Shown here: positions 1 to 5,621 of the stretch, piece by piece | Layout: each line of letters opens with the position of its first letter | Numbering within the stretch: position 1 is the first letter of the stretch | Assembly (NCBI GenBank): GCA_021801305.1 | Contig: JAJYYD010000029.1 | Span: forward strand, 1-9,396 | DNA from: Thermoplasmata archaeon | Lineage (GTDB): Archaea; Thermoplasmatota; Thermoplasmata; Thermoplasmatales; Thermoplasmataceae | Reading direction: 5' to 3' | Length of the DNA stretch: 9,396 nucleotides | The notes under the pieces: generated by a model | Told to the model about the DNA's origin: nothing | The model's database searches: none | The model's input: the letters and a program-made list of their open reading frames with translations, nothing else | Program-made: the position numbers and the translations under genes

Positions 1-143
1 TAAATGCCCGGCAATGGCAAAACCTTTTCGAATAAGCAACAGAGAAGCCTCTGCATTTTATCAAACAGGATACATCAGGCGATGATCATTTTGAAATAGG
101 ATAATAATAGGGTGCTGGATAAATTGTCAGACAAATAGATATG

Positions 144-151
144 TTTTTATA
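144..151 (+). promoter_or_regulatory. TATA box of a leaderless transcript
   Basis: The sequence TTTTTATA is centred about 27 nt before the ATG at 175. That is the usual archaeal TATA-to-start-site distance, so transcription should begin at or next to the A of the start codon and the mRNA should be leaderless. No Shine-Dalgarno sequence precedes the ATG, which fits. Confidence 0.6.
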
Positions 152-174
152 GTACATCTTAATAATTACATATA

Positions 175-480
175 ATGGATGTTAATGGTGTAGTTGTCAT
201 AATCCTGGCTTTCGTAGATGGGCTGTTTTTCGGGCTAGCGATTAAGAAAGGAGTCGTTTCATTCGTCTTGCTTTTCGTTGCTTTCTTCCTTGCCGCTTAT
301 ATGGGATTCTCATTTGTTCCAAAGATATCTTTTTCAGGAATAATCTCAAAAATAATATCTTCAATTGTCAGCCACATCTCAATAATCACAAGTGCATTGG
401 CCATAGGAACTGCGGGGTCTTTTTCGCTGCTAATTGTGTTGTTCGTAGTCGGCCTTGCGATTGGACTCTGGAAGGGATAA
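175..480 (+). CDS. small three-helix integral membrane protein, function unknown
   Basis: I do not recognise this 101-aa protein. Hydrophobic stretches at about residues 5-23, 27-48 and 79-98 look like three membrane helices. Between the second and third lies a segment (about 50-78) rich in Ile, Ser and Lys with the look of an amphipathic helix lying on the membrane. The two lysines at 24-25 form a short turn between helices 1 and 2, and the protein ends in a short W-K-G tail. There is no signal peptide, no cysteine and no catalytic motif. The start is fixed by a TATA box 27 nt upstream. It is a separate transcription unit from the ESCRT-like genes beyond it, though on the same strand, so membership in that module is possible but unproven. 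Confidence 0.75.
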   Translation: MDVNGVVVIILAFVDGLFFGLAIKKGVVSFVLLFVAFFLAAYMGFSFVPKISFSGIISKIISSIVSHISIITSALAIGTAGSFSLLIVLFVVGLAIGLWKG

Positions 481-548
481 ACCAGTTTTCTGTTTTCAGG
501 TTTAAGATAATTCCCATCTCCCGGTCCGACGGATATTTTTATAATTAA

Positions 549-556
549 TTTATAAA
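549..556 (+). promoter_or_regulatory. TATA box of the unknown protein-Vps4 operon
   Basis: TTTATAAA is centred 27-28 nt before an ATG at 580, the spacing seen at the leaderless genes at 175 and 3029. The open frame of the downstream gene, however, begins only at 599 (GTG) or 614 (ATG), one frame away from that ATG. A second A/T-rich element lies at about 534-546 and a weak one at 567-575; the latter would instead put a start site near 599. Confidence 0.5.
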
Positions 557-598
557 GAAAAAGAAGAATAATAAGATTTATGAGCGATCCCCACTTAT

Positions 599-1033
599 GT
601 GGTTCAATACCACATGACTTTAATTGTGGATGGAGTGATCCATCATCTGGATTCAGATATCAGCCATAAACTGGCGTCTAAGACCTATCTGTCAATATCA
701 AAGAAGGTTATAGGCTACACCTACAATGCTGTATCAGGGTCCATAGCCAGCGGACGTGTTGCCGACATATCTCCGAGCATGGATCGAGACAGGGTAACTG
801 AAACAGCTGTTCCGAAACTTGATAATCTCATAGGAATGAAGATCGATACTATTTTCTTCCCGGGGAAAGAGGACATGGATTTTCTTTTCATATCTGCAAA
901 GAACTGGCTTGTTTTGAAAGAATATGCCCTGTTTCCTGAAGAATATAGCATGAGGATCGAGCTGAACACGCTGGTGGTCAAGCATAAGAAATACAAGTTA
1001 TACTCCAAAGGAACAGTTGTATACAAGGCATAA
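599..1033 (+). CDS. beta-rich protein of unknown function, first gene of the Vps4 operon (start uncertain, possible frameshift at 589-592)
   Basis: The uninterrupted frame starts at GTG 599 (144 aa) or ATG 614 (139 aa), but neither has a ribosome-binding site. The well-placed leaderless ATG at 580 reads M-S-D-P and then leaves frame at a run of four C. Removing one C joins it seamlessly (M-S-D-P-T-Y-V-V-Q-Y) to this frame and gives about 150 aa. The protein alternates hydrophobic and polar residues, suggesting beta structure, with a serine/alanine-rich stretch around residues 40-60 and a basic K-H-K-K-Y-K-L-Y segment near the C-terminus. It has no cysteine, no membrane helix and no motif I recognise. 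The stop lies 27 nt before the Vps4-like ATPase, so the two are probably co-transcribed. This makes it a candidate adaptor, membrane-binding partner or regulator of the ESCRT-type machinery, by context only. Confidence 0.72.
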   Translation: MVQYHMTLIVDGVIHHLDSDISHKLASKTYLSISKKVIGYTYNAVSGSIASGRVADISPSMDRDRVTETAVPKLDNLIGMKIDTIFFPGKEDMDFLFISAKNWLVLKEYALFPEEYSMRIELNTLVVKHKKYKLYSKGTVVYKA

Positions 1034-1048
1034 GAGTCAGATCCAGAA

Positions 1049-1054
1049 TGAGGT
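1049..1054 (+). promoter_or_regulatory. Shine-Dalgarno site of the Vps4-like ATPase
   Basis: TGAGGT ends 6 nt before ATG 1061 and matches the archaeal anti-SD complement (GGAGGTGAT core). A ribosome site here, with no TATA box in the 27-nt gap, indicates that the ATPase is an internal cistron translated from the transcript that starts near 580. Confidence 0.7.
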
Positions 1055-1060
1055 ATAGAA

Positions 1061-2173
1061 ATGGAAAAATCTGAAGGAAACCGTGAACTCGAAGAGGCCA
1101 CAAAAATACTGGAGGCTGCTATCAAGTACGAGGCCAGCGGCGACAGGGACAAGTCACAGATATACTATTTAAAGGCATACAACGCAATGCTGAGGGTCAT
1201 TGAGACATCGGAAGGAGAAACAAGGGAGAAGCGAATCCGGCAGAGCGAAGCGATTATGAACGCCTACAGGAATGTCAAGGAGAAGGCTGAGCCTGCAAAA
1301 GAAAACACAAGCCAGAGCGTTGGTGAAAAAATTCTGGAGGAGATAGGCCTCGAACGCCCCACTATACCAAATATCACATTTAATGATGTAGCCGGTCTCG
1401 AAGATGTAAAGAATGAGATAATGGCCAAGATCATATACCCCATGAGGAACAAGGAGCTCTCAGAGGAATATAACGTGCAGTTCGGGGGCGGAATGCTTCT
1501 TTACGGGCCACCCGGTACAGGGAAGACACACATTGTGAAAGCCATTGCGAATGAAGTCAAGGCCATGTTCATAAATGTAAATCCATCGTCTCTTTACAGT
1601 GAATGGTTCGGGAAGTTCGAGAAGAATATTACTGCTCTTTTCAAGGCAGCCTATGAACTTTCCCCATCCATCATATTCTTTGATGAAATTGATACTCTAG
1701 TGCCAAAGAGGGAGGGTACCAAGACAGATGTGGTCAGGAGAGGTGTTTCACAACTCCTTACAGAGGTTGGGGGCATAAATGCACAGAAAGGAAAGAACAT
1801 ATTTATCATTGCAGCAACAAACAATCCGTGGGAGATAGACGACGCAATATTGAGGCCCGGAAGATTCGATGTAAAGATCTACGTTCCGCCACCGGACGAA
1901 ACGGGGAGGAAGAAAATATTTCAGTTGAATCTTTCAAAGGTGAAACAGGTAGGAAAAATCGACTATGATCAACTGGCCAGGATCAGCAACGGCTACAGTG
2001 GAGCAGATATTGAATTTGTCTGCAAGAAAGCGACCCAGAATGTCTTCATGGATGCCGTAAAAAGTGGAAATAAGCGTCAGGTGGCGACAGATGACATAAT
2101 AGCGGTACTTATGCAGGTAAAGCCCTCTATTGACCCTAAAATCATCATGAGATACGAGGAATACAAATCCTGA
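1061..2173 (+). CDS. cdvC: Vps4/CdvC-like MIT-domain AAA ATPase (ESCRT disassembly)
   Basis: This 370-aa protein has the layout of Vps4/CdvC. An N-terminal three-helix MIT-like region (about 8-78) should grip the tail of ESCRT-III subunits. A linker follows, then one AAA module (about 105-340): Walker A GPPGTGKT at 149-156, pore-loop segment SEWFGK around 180-185 with the expected aromatic W182, Walker B IIFFDEID at 204-211, sensor-1 Asn in AATNNP (about 254), and arginine fingers in LRPGRFD (265 and 268). The C-terminus (KPSI through RYEEYKS, 354-370) matches the closing helix typical of the Vps4/katanin group rather than proteasomal or Cdc48 ATPases, and there is no second AAA domain. In the known system this hexamer threads and removes ESCRT-III from membranes during division or vesicle release. 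The ESCRT-III-like gene follows immediately, which supports the call. Confidence 0.92.
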   Translation: MEKSEGNRELEEATKILEAAIKYEASGDRDKSQIYYLKAYNAMLRVIETSEGETREKRIRQSEAIMNAYRNVKEKAEPAKENTSQSVGEKILEEIGLERPTIPNITFNDVAGLEDVKNEIMAKIIYPMRNKELSEEYNVQFGGGMLLYGPPGTGKTHIVKAIANEVKAMFINVNPSSLYSEWFGKFEKNITALFKAAYELSPSIIFFDEIDTLVPKREGTKTDVVRRGVSQLLTEVGGINAQKGKNIFIIAATNNPWEIDDAILRPGRFDVKIYVPPPDETGRKKIFQLNLSKVKQVGKIDYDQLARISNGYSGADIEFVCKKATQNVFMDAVKSGNKRQVATDDIIAVLMQVKPSIDPKIIMRYEEYKS

Positions 2174-2255
2174 CTGCCTGAAGATTGGCCAGGAATATGG
2201 GGTTGCAAGGCCGTCTTTAACCTTTTCGAAAATCTTAACCACGCAAAAGAAAACA

Positions 2256-2262
2256 TTTAAAA
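2256..2262 (+). promoter_or_regulatory. TATA box of the ESCRT-III-like gene
   Basis: TTTAAAA is centred about 32 nt before ATG 2291, so transcription should start within a few bases of that ATG. This argues for ATG 2291 as the start rather than the in-frame TTG at 2270, which would lie upstream of the expected start site. The gene can therefore be expressed independently of the ATPase. Confidence 0.55.
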
Positions 2263-2290
2263 GTCAGGTTTGTATGTTAATTTAGTTCTT

Positions 2291-2899
2291 ATGGTCTCAA
2301 TAAAATTTGGAAAGAGTGAAGAGGAAAAGCTTATAGAAAGAAGGTCAAGAATCAGCAAATGGAAATCTGATATCGACAGGGCTATAAGGCAGTACGAGAG
2401 GAACAGGGATTCTAACATGCAGAATGCCAGGATTGCCATCAAGGACAATAATTTACCAAAAGCCAAGTTATTCGGATCCAATATACTGGCTCTTGAGAGT
2501 GCCATCAAGGGACTAAAGGACTATAAGCTGTTCCTGGAAAACATCGACCTGAACCTCCAGTTCTCCAAAACAACCAAGGATATCTGGGCATCCCTTAAAC
2601 AGGGTTCAGAAGATCTGGTGAAAAGCCAGCTTTCTGAAAAACAGATGGCACAGATGCAGACAAGCATTGACAGGATCGTTACGGCATCGGACCAGATACA
2701 GGAAAGGCTCAGCGGTCAACTGGACCAGATCACCACTGCTGTATACCAGAGGGGAGACATGAACCCGGAAAGTGTTGACAATATACTTGACAAGCTCTCA
2801 GAGGAATCCGGGGGGCAGAAAACAGATAAAGCGAAGGAAGCAGCAAATCCGGAGGATCAGAAGATTGATGATCTCCTGAAGGGCCTTCTGAAAGAATAA
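2291..2899 (+). CDS. cdvB: ESCRT-III/Snf7 family protein (CdvB-like), short form without winged helix
   Basis: The 202-aa protein is almost wholly helical with a charge pattern typical of ESCRT-III. The N-terminal half is basic (about 8-60), with a long helical hairpin predicted at roughly 10-105; the C-terminal third is acidic and flexible (from about 155). The last residues, D-Q-K-I-D-D-L-L-K-G-L-L-K (189-201), resemble the MIM1 tail (D/E-x-x-L-x-x-R-L-x-x-L-K/R) that binds the MIT domain of Vps4; the usual central Arg is Leu here. There is no C-terminal winged-helix domain, the part of crenarchaeal CdvB that docks on CdvA. It follows the MIT-AAA ATPase by 117 nt with its own promoter. The expected role is polymerisation on membranes and constriction. 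Family assignment rests on pattern and context; another coiled-coil protein is possible but less likely. Confidence 0.8.
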   Translation: MVSIKFGKSEEEKLIERRSRISKWKSDIDRAIRQYERNRDSNMQNARIAIKDNNLPKAKLFGSNILALESAIKGLKDYKLFLENIDLNLQFSKTTKDIWASLKQGSEDLVKSQLSEKQMAQMQTSIDRIVTASDQIQERLSGQLDQITTAVYQRGDMNPESVDNILDKLSEESGGQKTDKAKEAANPEDQKIDDLLKGLLKE

Positions 2900-2927
2900 G
2901 TAAATATCTTCCCCTGAAAAATTTATA

Positions 2928-2948
2928 AGATCATGCTCCTTCTGATCT
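2928..2948. repeat. short inverted repeat between the ESCRT-III and coiled-coil genes
   Basis: AGATCA and TGATCT are perfect 6-nt arms separated by 9 nt, followed by an A/T-rich run (TTTATATATTT). This could be the 3' end signal of the ESCRT-III mRNA or a dimeric regulator site upstream of the next promoter. Six-base arms can occur by chance in A/T-rich DNA. Confidence 0.3.
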
Positions 2949-2994
2949 ATTTATATATTTAATAAGCTGGTTGGGTAAATAAACAAAATAGAAG

Positions 2995-3004
2995 TTTTTA
3001 AATA
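2995..3004 (+). promoter_or_regulatory. TATA box of the coiled-coil gene (leaderless)
   Basis: TTTTTAAATA is centred about 28 nt before ATG 3029, with no Shine-Dalgarno sequence in between. This predicts a leaderless mRNA and confirms the start codon. Confidence 0.6.
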
Positions 3005-3028
3005 AATAGACCTGCTAAGTATTACCAT

Positions 3029-3760
3029 ATGAAAACAGATGACGGGAGGAACGTTTCCAAAAATGATTATTTTCAGGAACTCAAGACTGAGATAGACAAG
3101 CTAAGGAGTGCCAACCTGTCCTACGACAACCAGGTGAGGATGCTTAAGGCGGAAAACGACACACTGAAGAAAAAAAATATGGAGAGGGTAAATGAGATAA
3201 GCATCCTTAAAGAGAAACTCGATTCATTTGAATCCTCAAGGGAAGTTGAAAGGAACGAAAGCAAAACTCTTATTGAAAAACTCAGGTCAGCGGTACAGAA
3301 AAACGGGGAACTTGAAAGACAGCTTGAATCAATGGGAGAAATGCTGCCTCAGTTTGAAAACGTGAAACAGGAAAACGCTGCCCTTCTTGAAAGAATTGAA
3401 AAACAGGATGCCGTCATGAAGCAGATGTCAGACCGGAACTCAGTGCTGGAGAGGGAGGTATCAGGGTCCATGGAAATCGAGGATGAGAACAAAATCCTGA
3501 AGAACCAGGTTAAGGACATGGAAGAAAAAATTGCATTTCTCCAGCAGGAAGAGAAAGAACTTGAACTTTGCAACCTCTCAGTTAAGAAAAAGGATTTTGA
3601 GATCGATCTCCTGAAAGGACAGGTTGAAGATGTGAAACTCGCACTTAATTTGTGCAAGGAAACACTTGATTTTTTCAAAGGAATCCCCATGGTGATAGAT
3701 CGGGCTGAAACAAAACTGGTAAACGTTTCCAAGCCCAGGAGCATAACAAGGAAGAGTTGA
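3029..3760 (+). CDS. coiled-coil protein next to the ESCRT-III/Vps4 genes
   Basis: The 243-aa protein is almost continuous coiled coil from about residue 12 to 210: leucine-rich heptads with dense Glu/Lys/Gln/Asn, no proline through most of that span and repeated K-A-E-N-D and Q-E-N-A type segments. A short C-terminal part (about 212-243) leaves the coil with F-F-K-G-I-P-M and ends in a basic S-K-P-R-S-I-T-R-K-S tail that could touch membrane lipid, DNA or an acidic partner. There is no ATPase head, so it is not an SMC or Rad50 protein. I do not recognise a named family. Placement after the ESCRT-III gene, on the same strand and with a similar promoter, suggests a structural or recruiting role in the same process, in place of the coiled-coil part of the missing CdvA. 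That is inference. Confidence 0.8.
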   Translation: MKTDDGRNVSKNDYFQELKTEIDKLRSANLSYDNQVRMLKAENDTLKKKNMERVNEISILKEKLDSFESSREVERNESKTLIEKLRSAVQKNGELERQLESMGEMLPQFENVKQENAALLERIEKQDAVMKQMSDRNSVLEREVSGSMEIEDENKILKNQVKDMEEKIAFLQQEEKELELCNLSVKKKDFEIDLLKGQVEDVKLALNLCKETLDFFKGIPMVIDRAETKLVNVSKPRSITRKS

Positions 3761-3855
3761 GGGATTCAACCGTAGGACAGGGCTTCAGGGGAAGACCTGA
3801 TCACTGGTGCTGCAATTGATCTTGATATGTACCCTGTATCATTGATCCATATGCC

Positions 3856-3862
3856 TTTAAAT
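3856..3862 (+). promoter_or_regulatory. probable TATA box of the secreted Cys-rich protein gene
   Basis: TTTAAAT is centred 59 nt before ATG 3918, so the start site should be near 3886 and leave a leader of about 32 nt containing an AGGA ribosome site at 3905-3908. A second A/T-rich element at about 3891-3900 is too close to the ATG to serve as the TATA box. Confidence 0.45.
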
Positions 3863-3904
3863 CCATTCTTATTATTATTCAAGGTAAGGATAAAACTTAA
3901 AGAA

Positions 3905-3909
3905 AGGAT
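3905..3909 (+). promoter_or_regulatory. Shine-Dalgarno-like site before the secreted protein
   Basis: AGGAT lies 8-9 nt before ATG 3918 and matches the core of the anti-SD complement, supporting a leadered mRNA and this start codon. Confidence 0.45.
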
Positions 3910-3917
3910 ATGAGAAC

Positions 3918-4472
3918 ATGAAGGGTCTGATCCGCGTGCTCGTGGCTGTATTTCTCTTTGCGGCACTTATTTCGCTGCCATTGGCCAGTGCCGACGTCAT
4001 GGTTCAATCCTCAATTGCGGCATCAACAACTGTAGATCATAAATATATTGACATATGCCAGACTACGGAGAACAACTGCAACAGACAGGAAAATTACAAG
4101 CCAAATGACAATGCGACTCTGGGATATACCGGATTATTGACTGTGTGCCCTACTTTTGATTCCCAGTACTGCAACAACAATTATTACCAGTATAATGATT
4201 TTCTTGGCATCTGCAACCCATTCAACCTGACAGGAAACTTCACAATATACTTCATATCTGATTGCAGCCTGGAAATTACCCTGACACATGAGACCGGCAA
4301 ATGCAGCCAGTCCCAGACCTATACAATAACAAACGGGCAGGAGATCTCACTGCAACTTTACCATTCTAATGAAGTTTCATACTACATTTCTGCAAGCTTT
4401 GAAGGAGGCCAGCCCCAGTGCTATAATAACTGCTGCTCAGCCGAAATCTTCCTGGGCTTTGTATCATCATGA
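3918..4472 (+). CDS. secreted cysteine-rich protein of unknown function
   Basis: The 184-aa protein begins with a classical Sec signal peptide: a short K/R head, a hydrophobic core at about 4-20, and an A-S-A cleavage site at 23-25, so the mature chain should start at D26. The mature part (159 aa) carries ten cysteines (47, 54, 77, 85, 99, 116, 129, 168, 172, 173), an even number that suggests extracellular disulfides, including a C-x3-C-C cluster near the end. It is rich in Asn, Tyr, Ser and Thr and has three N-glycosylation sequons (N65, N103, N107), which fits the cell surface of an archaeon. There is no C-terminal anchor, so it is released or held by partners. Its stop lies 2 nt from the stop of the convergent gene. 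I know no named family for it. Confidence 0.82.
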   Translation: MKGLIRVLVAVFLFAALISLPLASADVMVQSSIAASTTVDHKYIDICQTTENNCNRQENYKPNDNATLGYTGLLTVCPTFDSQYCNNNYYQYNDFLGICNPFNLTGNFTIYFISDCSLEITLTHETGKCSQSQTYTITNGQEISLQLYHSNEVSYYISASFEGGQPQCYNNCCSAEIFLGFVSS

Positions 4473-4474
4473 AA

Positions 4475-5521
4475 TTAGTCTTCTGTGATGACAAATGTCT
4501 TGAAAAGTTCCCTGTTTATCCCGTTGCTTTCTGAAAACCCGCTTATAACTGAATCTGCAAAATCCTCTTTTCCTGGTATGGCATTCGCAGGCTGAACAAA
4601 ACTGAACAATGATCTCCAGGTCATGTATGCGCGGAGCGTTTCAATAAGTTCGGAAAGATCCTCATGCGTCATTGAGGCAACGTGCTTCATATATTCGCTG
4701 CTGTAATTCTCGGACCCTGCAGAAGGTCCACCATCCAGCCCGGTGTCAGATCTTATCATCTTGAGGAGCCTCATCTTTTCAACTGCCACAATTAAAGACA
4801 GAACCTCATTATTCTTCATTCCAACAACTGTTCTTCCAATCGCCCTGTACCTTTCTTTCCTGGTTATCTCAGGGACAATGCCCAGAAGTTCACTGTGGCC
4901 GAAAACAACGTTAGGATCGCTTTCGCTTTCTTCCAGTGCCTCGGCTTCAGACCAAGACTTCAGGACATAACCGGTAACCAGGAGAACAGAGTTCTTTTCA
5001 AAATCTGAGATCATGGTCCTGAGTTTATCAGCTGAGACGTCCATTCCCAACTCCATACTTATGCTGTGAAGTTTCTCCCTGTCCAGAGCCTGGAAAAGTT
5101 CCTCAACACTATATGATTGTCCGCTATTCTTCCTGCCGGTTCTTATTATTCTCTCCAGTTCATTTTCTATTATCCTCTTAACTTCGTAATTGAAATAGTC
5201 ATAAGCCACATTCTCCGATCCTGGTACGCTGCACTGGAAATTGCATACAGGAATTACACAGTCTGTTGAAAGCCTGCACCATTGCATAATATCGAAAACG
5301 CTGTTGCCTTCCTTTATCTTTGCGAGAATCTTTTCAGAGGTTGCATTTTTTGCTTTTTCAAGAAAGCTTTCTATTTCATCCTCTGTCAGTACTTCATCTA
5401 TTCCTGCTTTCTCCATATCGGAAATTATCTGTTTATTACTATATTCAACTGGTATGTACCCGGTAATATAACTCATTTTTTTGTATCTGTCTATTATGAA
5501 AAAAGAACTCATTTCACGCAT
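4475..5521 (-). CDS. protein of unknown function with a four-cysteine cluster
   Basis: I do not recognise this 348-aa cytoplasmic protein. It is mainly helical and acidic, with no signal peptide or membrane helix. Its only cysteines are C82, C88, C93 and C97 (C-x5-C-x4-C-x3-C), so they probably bind a metal such as zinc or an Fe-S cluster. Around the cluster lie a helical, Lys/Glu-rich region (30-75) and a helix-rich stretch (105-300); the region 188-205 is very acidic. I chose ATG 5521 because GGAAG lies 8 nt upstream and a TATA box sits 54 nt upstream; GTG 5527 (350 aa) and ATG 5512 (345 aa) are alternatives. It has its own promoter, 95 nt or more after the preceding minus-strand gene, and converges on the secreted protein with a 2-nt gap. 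Possible roles include a regulator or nucleic-acid-binding protein, without direct evidence. Confidence 0.8.
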   Translation of the reverse strand: MREMSSFFIIDRYKKMSYITGYIPVEYSNKQIISDMEKAGIDEVLTEDEIESFLEKAKNATSEKILAKIKEGNSVFDIMQWCRLSTDCVIPVCNFQCSVPGSENVAYDYFNYEVKRIIENELERIIRTGRKNSGQSYSVEELFQALDREKLHSISMELGMDVSADKLRTMISDFEKNSVLLVTGYVLKSWSEAEALEESESDPNVVFGHSELLGIVPEITRKERYRAIGRTVVGMKNNEVLSLIVAVEKMRLLKMIRSDTGLDGGPSAGSENYSSEYMKHVASMTHEDLSELIETLRAYMTWRSLFSFVQPANAIPGKEDFADSVISGFSESNGINRELFKTFVITED

Positions 5522-5570
5522 CTGCACTACTTCCGGTATTCTGGCAACGAAACTAACATCAATGTCCCGG

Positions 5571-5579
5571 TATTTAAAA
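5571..5579 (-). promoter_or_regulatory. TATA box of the four-cysteine protein gene
   Basis: On the minus strand TTTTAAATA is centred at about 5575, which predicts a start site near 5548 and a leader of about 27 nt holding the GGAAG ribosome site at 5530-5534. A second A/T-rich element lies just upstream (5585-5597). Confidence 0.5.
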
Positions 5580-5621
5580 CGTATGAATTAAAAATACACT
5601 GCCGGGAGAGAAGTTCAGGCA

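Noticed and set aside
1..96. Short open frames at the left edge: a + frame open to 88, a 30-codon + ORF at 4-96, and a minus frame from ATG at 56 running off the edge
   Set aside because: They overlap one another, have no clear start signals or recognisable residues, and are too short to decide between them; one may be the tail of a real gene outside the window.
721..1152. 143-aa minus-strand ORF opposite the operon's first gene
   Set aside because: Serine-rich shadow translation lying across the end of one real gene and the start of the next, with no promoter or ribosome site.
3349..3744. 131-aa minus-strand ORF opposite the coiled-coil gene
   Set aside because: Its Ser/Phe-rich composition is the expected mirror of Glu/Lys/Leu codons of the coiled-coil gene.
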